Shown here: piece by piece, positions 17,690 to 26,262 of the stretch | How positions within the stretch are numbered: the stretch's first letter is position 1 | Layout: each line of letters starts with the position of its first letter | Source of the DNA: Streptomyces sp. NRRL F-525 | GTDB taxonomy: Bacteria; Actinomycetota; Actinomycetes; Streptomycetales; Streptomycetaceae | Assembly (NCBI RefSeq): GCF_000716605.1 | Contig: NZ_JNXE01000018.1 | Location: 62,001-126,000, forward strand | Direction: 5' to 3' | DNA length: 64,000 nucleotides | Translations under genes and position numbers: made by a program | Notes under the pieces: model-generated | Told to the model about the DNA's origin: nothing | The model's input: the letters and a program-made list of their open reading frames with translations, nothing else | Database searches by the model: none

Positions 17690-18942
17690 CACAGTTGCCG
17701 GGCCTCCTCGACACCGAGGCGATCCGCAAGGACTTCCCCATCCTGGACCGCACGGTTCACGACGGCAGGAAGCTCGTGTACCTGGACAACGCGGCGACCT
17801 CGCAGAAGCCGCGTCAGGTGCTCGACGCCCTGAACGAGTACTACGAGCGCTACAACGCCAACGTCCACCGCGGTGTGCATGTGCTCGCCGAGGAGGCCAC
17901 GGCGCTGTACGAGGGCGCGCGCGACAAGGTCGCGGCGTTCATCAACGCGCCCAGCCGCGACGAGGTGATCTTCACCAAGAACGCCTCCGAGTCGCTCAAC
18001 CTCGTGGCGAACATGCTGGGTTGGGCCGACGAGCCCTACCGCGTGGACCACGAGACCGAGATCGTCATCACGGAGATGGAGCACCACTCCAACATCGTGC
18101 CGTGGCAGCTGCTCTCGCAGCGCACGGGCGCGAAGCTGAAGTGGTTCGGCCTCACCGACGACGGCCGCCTCGACCTCTCGAACATCGACGAGATCATCAC
18201 GGAGAAGACGAAGATCGTCTCCTTCGTCCTGGTGTCGAACATCCTCGGCACGGTCAACCCGGTCGAGAAGATCGTGCGCCGCGCGCAGGAGGTCGGGGCC
18301 CTGGTCCTGATCGACGCCTCGCAGGCCGCGCCGCACATGCCGCTGGACGTACAGGCCCTCCAGGCCGACTTCGTGGCCTTCACCGGTCACAAGATGTGCG
18401 GCCCGACCGGCATCGGCGTCCTCTGGGGCCGCCAGGAGCTGCTCGAAGACCTGCCCCCGTTCCTGGGCGGCGGCGAGATGATCGAGACCGTGTCGATGCA
18501 CTCGTCGACGTACGCTCCCGCGCCGCACAAGTTCGAGGCGGGCACCCCGCCGATCGCCCAGGCGGTCGGTCTGGGCGCGGCGATCGACTACCTGTCGGCG
18601 ATCGGCATGGACAAGATCCTCGCCCATGAGCACGCGCTGACCGAGTACGCGGTGAAGCGCCTGCTGGACGTCCCCGACCTGAAGATCATCGGCCCCACCA
18701 CGGCCGAGGACCGGGGCGCGGCGATCTCGTTCACGCTGGGCGACATCCACCCGCACGACGTGGGCCAGGTGCTGGACGAGGAAGGCATCGCGGTCCGGGT
18801 CGGCCACCACTGCGCCCGCCCGGTCTGCCTGCGCTACGGAATTCCTGCGACCACGCGAGCGTCGTTCTATCTGTACTCCACGCCGGCCGAGATCGACGCA
18901 CTGGTCGACGGCTTGGAGCACGTACGGAACTTCTTCGGCTGA
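17686..18942 (+). CDS. sufS: SufS, group II cysteine desulfurase
   Basis: A 418-residue PLP enzyme that removes sulfur from cysteine as a persulfide for cluster assembly. The PLP lysine is K236 in TGHKMCGPTGIG, and the catalytic cysteine is C376 in RVGHHCARPVCLR. EMEHHSNIVPWQ and VSNILGTVNP are also typical. The start is GTG overlapping the sufC stop (GTGA). The partner SufU follows after 18 bases, which fits a SufS-SufU relay like that of Bacillus. Confidence 0.97.
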   Translation: MTQLPGLLDTEAIRKDFPILDRTVHDGRKLVYLDNAATSQKPRQVLDALNEYYERYNANVHRGVHVLAEEATALYEGARDKVAAFINAPSRDEVIFTKNASESLNLVANMLGWADEPYRVDHETEIVITEMEHHSNIVPWQLLSQRTGAKLKWFGLTDDGRLDLSNIDEIITEKTKIVSFVLVSNILGTVNPVEKIVRRAQEVGALVLIDASQAAPHMPLDVQALQADFVAFTGHKMCGPTGIGVLWGRQELLEDLPPFLGGGEMIETVSMHSSTYAPAPHKFEAGTPPIAQAVGLGAAIDYLSAIGMDKILAHEHALTEYAVKRLLDVPDLKIIGPTTAEDRGAAISFTLGDIHPHDVGQVLDEEGIAVRVGHHCARPVCLRYGIPATTRASFYLYSTPAEIDALVDGLEHVRNFFG

Positions 18943-18960
18943 GGGACGTGAACTGAGACC

Positions 18961-19434
18961 GTGAAGCTGGATTCGATGTACCAGGAAGTCATCCTGGACC
19001 ACTACAAGCACCCGCACGGCCGGGGCTTGCGGGATGGCGACGCCGAGGTGCACCACGTCAACCCGACGTGCGGCGACGAGATCACGCTGCGCGTGAAGTA
19101 CGACGGCGAGCAGATCACGGACATCTCCTACGAGGGCCAGGGCTGCTCGATCAGCCAGGCCTCGGCCTCCGTACTGAACGACCTCCTCGTCGGCAAGGAG
19201 CTGTCCGAGGCGCAGAAGATCCAGGAGACCTTCCTGGAGCTGATGCAGTCCAAGGGCAGGATCGAGCCCGACGACGCGATGGAGGAGGTGCTGGAGGACG
19301 CGATCGCGTTCGCCGGTGTCTCCAAGTACCCGGCACGGGTGAAGTGCGCCCTCCTCAGCTGGATGGCGTGGAAGGACGCGACGGCCCAGGCCCTGGGCGG
19401 AGCCGACTCCGACGCGGAAAGGAAGACGGCATGA
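18961..19434 (+). CDS. sufU: SufU, sulfur-relay partner of SufS
   Basis: A 157-residue IscU-like protein of the SufU class. The zinc ligands expected for SufU are present: C37 and D39 (NPTCGDEI), C62 (GQGCSISQAS) and C129 (RVKCALLSW). SufU proteins accept sulfur from SufS at a zinc-bound cysteine. There is a SufU-type insertion between the second and third cysteines. The start is GTG. The stop overlaps the next gene by 4 bases. Confidence 0.95.
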   Translation: MKLDSMYQEVILDHYKHPHGRGLRDGDAEVHHVNPTCGDEITLRVKYDGEQITDISYEGQGCSISQASASVLNDLLVGKELSEAQKIQETFLELMQSKGRIEPDDAMEEVLEDAIAFAGVSKYPARVKCALLSWMAWKDATAQALGGADSDAERKTA

Positions 19435-19769
19435 GTGACACCGAGACCATGGAGATCAAGCCCGCCTCCGAGGAGGAGGTCCGCGAGGCCCTCCTCGACG
19501 TGGTCGACCCCGAACTGGGCATCGACGTCGTCAACCTTGGGCTGATCTACGGCGTCCACATCGACGACGCCAACATCGCCACCATCGACATGACCCTGAC
19601 GTCGGCGGCCTGCCCGCTGACCGACGTCATCGAGGACCAGGCCAAGTCCGCGACGGACGGCCTCGTCAACGAACTCCGCATCAACTGGGTGTGGATGCCG
19701 CCGTGGGGCCCGGACAAGATCACGGACGACGGCCGGGATCAGCTGCGGGCGCTGGGGTTCAACGTCTGA
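19431..19769 (+). CDS. sufT: SufT-like DUF59 metal-sulfur cluster assembly factor
   Basis: A 112-residue MIP18/DUF59 protein with the family motif VVDPELGIDVVNLGLIY and the conserved cysteine in SAACPLTD. Members help mature Fe-S proteins, probably in carrier or delivery steps. The ATG at 19431 overlaps the sufU stop. The longer frame back to 19068 merely runs through sufU out of frame. It is the last gene of the suf operon and is followed by a strong hairpin. Confidence 0.93.
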   Translation: MSDTETMEIKPASEEEVREALLDVVDPELGIDVVNLGLIYGVHIDDANIATIDMTLTSAACPLTDVIEDQAKSATDGLVNELRINWVWMPPWGPDKITDDGRDQLRALGFNV

Positions 19770-19792
19770 GTCGGAGCTGTCCGATGCACCGG

Positions 19793-19827
19793 AAACGGCC
19801 ATACCTTCGGGGTATGGCCGTTTCTTT
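19793..19827 (+). terminator. Terminator of the suf operon, overlapping the next start codon
   Basis: A 13-bp perfect stem AAACGGCCATACC / GGTATGGCCGTTT around a TTCGG loop, followed by CTTT, lies 24 bases after the sufT stop. The right arm contains the ATG (19814) used here as the start of the VOC gene, so the two features overlap. Confidence 0.75.
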
Positions 19828-20203
19828 GCATCACATCGTCGTCGACACCTACGACCTTTCCGTGCTCGCCCGCTTCTGGTGCGGGGTGCTCGACTGGCGG
19901 GTGCTCTCCGAGAAACCGCGTGAAGTGGTCATCGGGCCAGGGGAGTTCGCGGAGACCGGCATCTGCTTCATGCCGGTGAGTGAGCCGAAGACCGTCAAGA
20001 ACCGGCTGCACTTCGACCTCGCCCCCGACGACCAGGAGGCCGAGGTCGAGCGGATCCTCGCGCTGGGCGCGCAGCGGGTCGATGTCGGGCAGGGCGAGGC
20101 CGTGGGCTGGGTGGTCCTCGCCGACCCCGAGGGGAACGAGTTCTGCGTACTGCGGCCCAAGGCCTCGCTCATCGCCTTTCGCGACGCGCCTCGTCTTCCC
20201 TGA
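19814..20203 (+). CDS. VOC (glyoxalase/dioxygenase fold) protein
   Basis: A 129-residue single-module VOC protein (LHHIVVDTYDLSVLARFWCGVLDW, then RLHFDLAPDDQEAEVERILALGA and LADPEGNEFCVLRP). The family includes glyoxalases, dioxygenases and drug-binding proteins. The His and the C-terminal Glu-containing motif that can bind metal are visible, but the substrate is unknown. The start at 19814 lies inside the suf terminator stem. An alternative ATG at 19784 would add ten residues (MHRKRPYLRG) encoded by the whole hairpin. It may be expressed by read-through or from its own promoter. Confidence 0.8.
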   Translation: MAVSLHHIVVDTYDLSVLARFWCGVLDWRVLSEKPREVVIGPGEFAETGICFMPVSEPKTVKNRLHFDLAPDDQEAEVERILALGAQRVDVGQGEAVGWVVLADPEGNEFCVLRPKASLIAFRDAPRLP

Positions 20204-20212
20204 CGCCTCCGC

Positions 20213-21112
<900 letters not shown>

Positions 21113-21245
21113 GCGCTGTTCCTCCAGCGGCGCCCATGGCGACGGCCGTGACCGTGAAAGCCAGGTGTGTGAACGGTGAAACAGTAGTGGAGCGAGAGGT
21201 GTCCGAGCAGCCGTTTCAGTGAGCGGTTTCTATCGGATTCCGTTA

Positions 21246-21259
21246 TGTACACTCGTACA
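21246..21259. promoter_or_regulatory. Putative TetR operator TGTAC-ACTC-GTACA
   Basis: A perfect 5-bp inverted repeat with a 4-base spacer ends 1 base before the SMR start codon at 21261. Its place suggests that the downstream TetR regulator represses its own operon here. No ribosome binding site is visible, so the transcript may be leaderless or very short-leadered. Confidence 0.6.
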
Positions 21260-21260
21260 C

Positions 21261-21581
21261 ATGGGATTCCTGATGCTCCTCACGGCGATCGCCGCGGAGG
21301 TGGGCGGCACCACCGCCATGAAGTTCAGCCACGGCTTCAGCCGGCTGTGGCCCTCGGTTCTCACGGTCCTCGGATACGTGCTCTCCTTCGCGCTGCTCGC
21401 GCAGACGCTGAAGTCCATGTCGGTCGGTACGGCCTACGCGATCTGGGCGGGCCTCGGCACCGCCGCCATCGTGGGGATCGGGACGGTGTTCCTCGGCGAG
21501 GGCATGACCCTCGCGAAGGCCACAGGCATCGCGCTGATCATCGTCGGGGTCGTGGTCCTCAACCTGGGCGGCGCGCACTGA
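21261..21581 (+). CDS. Small multidrug resistance (SMR) family transporter
   Basis: A 106-residue inner membrane protein with four hydrophobic helices. Helix 1 (MGFLMLLTAIAAEVGGTTAMK) carries the proton/drug-coupling glutamate at residue 13, and helix 3 contains GTAYAIWAGLGTAAI, the SMR signature. SMR proteins act as antiparallel dimers exporting cationic drugs, guanidinium or polyamines. The gene is translationally linked to the TetR regulator through two mini-ORFs. Confidence 0.92.
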   Translation: MGFLMLLTAIAAEVGGTTAMKFSHGFSRLWPSVLTVLGYVLSFALLAQTLKSMSVGTAYAIWAGLGTAAIVGIGTVFLGEGMTLAKATGIALIIVGVVVLNLGGAH

Positions 21582-21626
21582 TGGCCAAGGGAGGCATGCG
21601 CTGATGGCCGGGGGAGGCACGTACTG
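21581..21626 (+). repeat. Two tandem 23-bp units forming coupled 7-codon mini-ORFs
   Basis: The SMR stop codon overlaps an ATG (TGATG) that opens MAKGGMR. Its stop overlaps an ATG that opens MAGGGTY, whose stop in turn overlaps the ATG of the TetR gene. The units 21581-21603 and 21604-21626 match at about 18 of 23 positions. Each carries a GGGAGGC ribosome binding site for the next start, so this looks like a duplicated translation-start segment. Confidence 0.7.
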
Positions 21627-22178
21627 ATGGCCCGGCGCTACGACCCCGAGCGGCGGCAGCGGATCATCGACGCGGCGATCCGGGTGGTCGGGGAGAAGGG
21701 CATCGCGGGACTGAGTCACCGTTCCGTCGCCGCCGAGGCCGATGTCCCGCTCGGCTCGACGACGTACCACTTCGCGACCCTCGACGAGCTGATGGTCGCG
21801 GCCCTGCGCCAGGCCAACGAGGCCTTCGCCAAGGTGATCGCCTCGCGGGGCGGTCTCGAGGACCCGCGGACCGACCTGGCCGGGGAGCTGGCGGGCTGGA
21901 TGGGGGAGTGGCTCGCGGGCGACCGCACGGGGGTCGAGCTGGAGTACGAGCTGTACCTCGCCGCCCTGCGCCGCCCCGCCCTGCGACCCGTCGCCGACGA
22001 GTGGGCCCGTGACCTCGCCGACCAACTCGCCCGCCGCACCGACCCGGTGACCGCGCGGGCGCTCGTCGCGCTGATCGACGGGATCTGTCTGCAGGTGCTG
22101 TTGACGGGCGCGGCGTACGACGAGGGGTATGCGCGCGAGGTGTTGGGGCGGGTGATTCCGCGGCCCGCGGAGGACTGA
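21627..22178 (+). CDS. TetR-family regulator of the SMR gene
   Basis: A 183-residue regulator. Residues 9-55 form the TetR helix-turn-helix (RRQRIIDAAIRVVGEKG, then LSHRSVAAEADVPLGSTTYHF). The rest is the helical ligand-binding and dimerisation domain. It is coupled to the SMR efflux gene and probably binds the TGTAC-ACTC-GTACA site upstream, with derepression by a transported ligand. Its start ATG at 21627 follows GGGGGAGGC at 8-9 bases. Confidence 0.9.
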   Translation: MARRYDPERRQRIIDAAIRVVGEKGIAGLSHRSVAAEADVPLGSTTYHFATLDELMVAALRQANEAFAKVIASRGGLEDPRTDLAGELAGWMGEWLAGDRTGVELEYELYLAALRRPALRPVADEWARDLADQLARRTDPVTARALVALIDGICLQVLLTGAAYDEGYAREVLGRVIPRPAED

Positions 22179-22285
22179 AGCGCTTGCCCGACCCGAGCCC
22201 TCCGCTCCCGTGAACTCTTCGGCCCCCACCGGGCAACAGGAGGCGGCAGGACGGTATTCGGTGTTGATGAATCGGGGGAAGTTTC

Positions 22286-22891
22286 GTGAGCGGACCACCG
22301 CCGGGCGCGGCCCGTGACGGCGACGACGCGGAGGTCGTCGCCCGGTCCTTGGAGCAGCCGGAGGCGTTCGCCCTGCTCTACGACCGGTACGCGGCCGACA
22401 TCCACCGGTACGCGGCACGGCGGTTGGGCGACGGCGCGGCCGACGACATCACCGCCGACACGTTCCTCACGGCGTTCCGCGTCCGATCGCGTTACGACCT
22501 GACGCGGGCCAATGCGCGCCCCTGGCTCTACGGCATCGCGGGCAACCTCATCGGCAGACAGCGCCGTACCGAGGTGCGGGCGCTCAGGGCGCTGGCCCGC
22601 ACCGGGCATGACCCCGTCGCCGCGTCCTGGGGGGACTCCTGGGTCGAGGAGACGGACAGCCGGATCTCCGCGCAGGGTCCGCTCGCCGGTGCCCTCGCCG
22701 CGCTCTCTGCGGGTGACCGGAACGTGCTGCTGCTCGTCGCCTGGGCCGATCTCACCTATCAGGAGGTCGCCGAGGCGCTGGACATCCCGGTCGGCACGGT
22801 CCGGTCCCGGCTCAACAGGGCGCGGCGCAAGGTGCGTTCGGCACTGGGCGCCGATCCCGCATTCGTGCACGACGCGGCGGAGGTGGCGTAG
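22286..22891 (+). CDS. ECF-type RNA polymerase sigma factor
   Basis: A 201-residue sigma factor. Region 2 is at about residues 25-95 (PEAFALLYDRYAADIHRYAARRLG, DDITADTFLTAFR). Region 4 is at about 130-185 (LSAGDRNVLLLVAWADLTYQEVAEAL, VGTVRSRLNRARRKVR). The start is GTG at 22286 and the nearby sequence AGGCGG to GTATTCGG could include its own promoter. The following gene encodes a single-pass membrane protein 2 bases downstream, a usual arrangement for a sigma factor and an interacting membrane partner. Confidence 0.9.
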   Translation: MSGPPPGAARDGDDAEVVARSLEQPEAFALLYDRYAADIHRYAARRLGDGAADDITADTFLTAFRVRSRYDLTRANARPWLYGIAGNLIGRQRRTEVRALRALARTGHDPVAASWGDSWVEETDSRISAQGPLAGALAALSAGDRNVLLLVAWADLTYQEVAEALDIPVGTVRSRLNRARRKVRSALGADPAFVHDAAEVA

Positions 22892-22893
22892 CG

Positions 22894-23859
22894 ATGGACG
22901 AGATGACGCGGGTGCGCGAGCTGCGCGCCGGAGCGCCGGTGCCCGACCGCGGACGGCTCGCGGTGGGACGTACGCGGCTGACCGAGGCGGCACGGGCCGG
23001 GGGGCGGAACCAAGTGCTGTGGCGGCGGCGGGAGTTCGTGATCGTCGCGGTCGTGGCGGCGGTCACCGCGGTGGCCGTCACCGTGACCGTACTGCTGGGC
23101 GGCACCGCGCCCGGCAGCCGCAAGGTGGAGCCCGCGCGCACGCCCGACGCGAGCCTGAAGGGGCTCAGCGCGGCCCAACTCCTGCAGCGGGCGGCTGACT
23201 TGGTCGAGACCGAGCGGGACGTGACCGTACCGAGGACCGATCAGTGGATCTACACCCTGCAGATGTCGGAGGCGTCCACGGCGGCGGTGACCGAGATGCC
23301 GAGCTGGATCCGCTACGACGGCACCGCGGCGGCGTCCGAGGGCATCGCTCCCAAGGGGCAGCGCCCCCAACTCATCGTCACCCCCATGCACTTGGAGAAC
23401 GGCGGGGAGGGCGACGACCGTTCGCCGCGCGAGATGTACCGGGTCCTGACGGCGCTGCCCGCCGGCGGTGAGCAGACCGTGAAGTTCCTCCGGCACGAGA
23501 ACGCCGTCGCCGACCAGAAGGGGCGTACCCAGGCCCAGTCGGACTACACCGAGATCAGCGTCCTCCTGACCGCCCACTTGATGACGTCCAAGGGGCTGGC
23601 CTCGCTCTACCGCGCCCTCGCGACCCTGCCCGGCGGCCAGGTCGCCGACCATCTGGTGAAGGACGCCTCGGGGCGCCGGGTGATCGCGCTGAGCTATGTC
23701 AGGAGCGGCACGCTCAAGGCCGGGGCGGCGGATCAGTGGCTGCTCGACCCGCAGACCTACCGGATCGTGGGGATGCGGATGCTCATGGACGGGAAGGCCG
23801 TCGGCGGCAGTTCGACGGCGGCGTGGGCGGTGGTGGACAAGGCCGGCGAACGCGGCTGA
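22894..23859 (+). CDS. CU044_5270-family membrane protein, probable sigma-factor partner
   Basis: A 321-residue protein with an N-terminal cytosolic segment of about 50 residues, one transmembrane helix (FVIVAVVAAVTAVAVTVTVLL at about 50-70) and a large extracytoplasmic domain. The domain resembles the CU044_5270 family, which is regularly paired with ECF sigma factors in actinobacteria. I see no zinc-binding anti-sigma motif (HxxxCxxC), so any anti-sigma role is inference from position. It starts 2 bases after the sigma factor stop. Confidence 0.75.
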   Translation: MDEMTRVRELRAGAPVPDRGRLAVGRTRLTEAARAGGRNQVLWRRREFVIVAVVAAVTAVAVTVTVLLGGTAPGSRKVEPARTPDASLKGLSAAQLLQRAADLVETERDVTVPRTDQWIYTLQMSEASTAAVTEMPSWIRYDGTAAASEGIAPKGQRPQLIVTPMHLENGGEGDDRSPREMYRVLTALPAGGEQTVKFLRHENAVADQKGRTQAQSDYTEISVLLTAHLMTSKGLASLYRALATLPGGQVADHLVKDASGRRVIALSYVRSGTLKAGAADQWLLDPQTYRIVGMRMLMDGKAVGGSSTAAWAVVDKAGERG

Positions 23860-23960
23860 GCCGGAAGCACCGCCGACCGTGCGTGCCCCGCGCGGTCGGC
23901 ACCCCTTCCGCCGTCCTGCGAGCCCGTGCGTGTCGTTCCCTGAGACGCCCCGTGGACGAG

Positions 23961-23997
23961 TTGGTCCCGGCCGCCCCCGCCAGGTTAGGTTTCCCTC
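23961..23997 (+). promoter_or_regulatory. Putative leaderless promoter of dapD
   Basis: TAGGTT at 23986-23991 lies 6 bases before the dapD ATG, and TTGGTC at 23961-23966 could serve as minus-35 with a long 19-base spacer. No ribosome binding site is present, consistent with a leaderless mRNA. Confidence 0.45.
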
Positions 23998-24987
23998 ATG
24001 ACCGACACGACCGCACCTCGCACCACCGGCGCCGTTGCCGCCGGCCTCGCCACCGTCGCCGCCGACGGGACCGTACTCGACACCTGGTTCCCCGCGCCCG
24101 AACTGTCCGCCGAACCCGGGCCCGCCGGTACGGAGAGCCTGTCCGCCGAGCGTGCCGTGGAGCTGCTCGGCGAGGGTGCGGCCAAGGCGATCGGCCCGGA
24201 CGTCCGCCGGGGCGTCGAGGTGATCGCGGTCCGCACGGTCATCGCCTCCCTCGACGACAAGCCGCTCGACGCGCACGACGTCTACCTGCGCCTGCACCTC
24301 CTCTCGCACCGCCTGGTCAAGCCGCACGGCCAGAGCCTGGACGGCATGTTCGGCTTCCTCGCCAACGTCGCCTGGACCTCGCTCGGCCCGGTCGCCGTGG
24401 ACGACGTCGAGAAGGTCCGGCTGAACGCGCGCGCCGAGGGCCTGCACCTCCAGGTGACGTCGATCGACAAGTTCCCGCGCATGACGGACTACGTCGCCCC
24501 GAAGGGCGTCCGCATCGCCGACGCCGACCGGGTCCGCCTGGGCGCGCACCTCGCCGAGGGCACGACCGTCATGCACGAGGGCTTCGTCAACTTCAACGCC
24601 GGCACGCTCGGCACGTCGATGGTCGAGGGTCGGATCTCCGCCGGTGTCGTGGTCGGCGACGGCTCGGACATCGGCGGCGGCGCGTCCACGATGGGCACGC
24701 TGTCCGGCGGCGGCAACGTCCGCATCACCATCGGCGAGCGCTGCCTGGTCGGCGCCGAGGCGGGCGTCGGGATCGCGCTCGGCGACGAGTGCGTCGTCGA
24801 GGCCGGTCTCTACGTCACCGCCGGCACCCGTGTCACGATGCCCGACGGCCAGATCGTCAAGGCCCGCGAACTCTCCGGCGCCTCCAACATCCTCTTCCGC
24901 CGCAACTCGGTCACCGGCACGGTCGAGGCCCGCCCGAACAACGCGGTCTGGGGCGGCCTGAACGAGATCCTGCACAGCCACAACTAG
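23998..24987 (+). CDS. dapD: Tetrahydrodipicolinate N-succinyltransferase
   Basis: A 329-residue enzyme of lysine and meso-diaminopimelate synthesis that succinylates tetrahydrodipicolinate using succinyl-CoA. The C-terminal half is a left-handed beta-helix of hexapeptide repeats ([20 protein letters not shown], then [20 protein letters not shown]). The length and N-terminal domain are those of the actinobacterial DapD clade rather than the E. coli one. It is monocistronic and followed by a bidirectional hairpin at 25007. Confidence 0.95.
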   Translation: MTDTTAPRTTGAVAAGLATVAADGTVLDTWFPAPELSAEPGPAGTESLSAERAVELLGEGAAKAIGPDVRRGVEVIAVRTVIASLDDKPLDAHDVYLRLHLLSHRLVKPHGQSLDGMFGFLANVAWTSLGPVAVDDVEKVRLNARAEGLHLQVTSIDKFPRMTDYVAPKGVRIADADRVRLGAHLAEGTTVMHEGFVNFNAGTLGTSMVEGRISAGVVVGDGSDIGGGASTMGTLSGGGNVRITIGERCLVGAEAGVGIALGDECVVEAGLYVTAGTRVTMPDGQIVKARELSGASNILFRRNSVTGTVEARPNNAVWGGLNEILHSHN

Positions 24988-25006
24988 CGGCTCGGGTATG
25001 TGAGTT

Positions 25007-25037
25007 GAGCGCCTTCCCGTTCCCTGGGGAGGCGCTC
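25007..25037. terminator. Hairpin terminator between dapD and the HAD-like gene
   Basis: GAGCGCCTTCCC pairs with GGGGAGGCGCTC (one G-T pair) across a 7-base loop. It lies between two convergent genes and can serve both. There is no long T tract, as is common in Streptomyces. Confidence 0.6.
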
Positions 25038-25052
25038 GACCCATATCGGCCC

Positions 25053-25562
25053 TCATGCCCGCACGGCCGCCGCGAACTCCGCCAGCGCCGCGAAGTCCCC
25101 CTCACGCAGGCCGAGTCGGGGATTCACGTGGCGCAGCAGGGCGGGGCCGGGATGGCGGGCGGTCACGAACACCCCGTCGGGCGCGCTCTGTTCGTCGTCG
25201 ACCCAGGCGAACGGCCGCCCCTCGGCGTACGCCACGATCGTCTCCGTCTTCCAGTGGACCCCGTCGGGCCGCTCGCCGAACAGCCGGTCGCCGAAGTCGA
25301 CGTAGGGCAGCTCGGGCAGGCCGACGACGGGGCCGATCCAGCGGTTGGCGGCGGCCATCCACGTGGTCGCCCAGCACAGGTCGTAGCCGAGGCCGAGGAG
25401 TGCCGAGCCGTGCGCGGGGTTCAGCCAGACCCGTAGGGGACGGGGGCGGTCGGGCACGGTGACGCGGATGGTTGTGTAGCCCTCGGGGCGGCGTTCCGGC
25501 TGTGCGGCGTACGGGTTGAGGGGGCCGTCGACGTCGAGGAACAGCAGGGGGCGGCGGCTCAT
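25053..25562 (-). CDS. HAD-like protein of unknown substrate
   Basis: A 169-residue protein that opens with RPLLFLDVDGPLNPY, the HAD-superfamily motif I (DxDG). WVDDEQS near residue 120 could supply the motif III/IV acidic pair. A lysine in HWKTE may be motif III. It is short and lacks a cap domain. The function could be a phosphatase or a non-catalytic relative. I chose the ATG at 25562 because the upstream extension has non-coding composition. Confidence 0.75.
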   Translation of the reverse strand: MSRRPLLFLDVDGPLNPYAAQPERRPEGYTTIRVTVPDRPRPLRVWLNPAHGSALLGLGYDLCWATTWMAAANRWIGPVVGLPELPYVDFGDRLFGERPDGVHWKTETIVAYAEGRPFAWVDDEQSAPDGVFVTARHPGPALLRHVNPRLGLREGDFAALAEFAAAVRA

Positions 25563-25692
25563 GCGGCCACCGTAGGGGAGTGGTCGGGTGAGGCGGGTGG
25601 AATTTTCTCGGGGCGGCAGGCATAGCGGGCGGTGTCCGCACGCGTCACAGGGGACACAGGGGGCGGGGCATCGTGTGCCGTCGGGGAAGTGA

Positions 25693-26262
25693 GTGAAGGT
25701 GACGATGGATGCCGAAGGGCTGGAAGGTTTCCGGGACTTCGTGGACAACAGGTCGTCGGCGCTGCTGAGGACCGCCGTGCTGCTCAGCGGGGGAGACCGG
25801 TACGCCGGTGAGGATCTGCTGCAGACCGCGCTGGCCAAGGCGGCCGGGCGCTGGGAGCGGATCGACGAACCCGAGGCGTACGTACGGCAGATCCTCTACC
25901 GGCAGCAGGTCAGCCGGTGGCGGCTGAAGTGGCGAAGACGCGAACTGACCGTCGCCGAACCGCCGGAGACCGGTGCGGATGCGGACACCTCGTCCGCCGC
26001 CGAGCTGCGCGTCGTGATGCGCGAGGCGCTGTCCCGGCTCACCGCCCGCCAGCGCACCGTCCTCGTGCTGCGCTACTTCGAGGACCTGCCGGAGGCCGAC
26101 GTCGCCCGGCTGCTGGGCTGTTCCGTCGGCACGGTGCGGTCCACCACCCACCGTTCCCTGGCCCGACTGCGCGTCCTCGCACCGGAGTTGGCCGCCCTGG
26201 GCCCGGCCGACGCCGAGCTCGGGTCCTCCCGTGACCACTCGCCCGTGGAGGTGCGCCCGTGA
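25693..26262 (+). CDS. SigE-family (sigma-70 group 4) RNA polymerase sigma factor
   Basis: A 189-residue protein of the actinobacterial SigE-like ECF family. It has region 2 (FRDFVDNRSSALLRTAVLLSG, AGEDLLQTALAKAA) and region 4 (RLTARQRTVLVLRYFEDLPE, then VARLLGCSVGTVRSTTHRSL). The start may be GTG at 25693 or ATG at 25705, and spacing to a purine-rich site slightly favours neither. It overlaps the following membrane-protein gene by 4 bases (GTGA), so the pair is coupled. This is the second sigma/membrane pair within 4 kb. Confidence 0.88.
   Translation: MKVTMDAEGLEGFRDFVDNRSSALLRTAVLLSGGDRYAGEDLLQTALAKAAGRWERIDEPEAYVRQILYRQQVSRWRLKWRRRELTVAEPPETGADADTSSAAELRVVMREALSRLTARQRTVLVLRYFEDLPEADVARLLGCSVGTVRSTTHRSLARLRVLAPELAALGPADAELGSSRDHSPVEVRP

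Noticed and set aside
25563..25838. N-terminal extension of the HAD-like protein to 25838.
   Set aside because: The extension has no conserved motif and reaches into the neighbouring sigma gene. The DxDG motif starts a few residues after the ATG at 25562.
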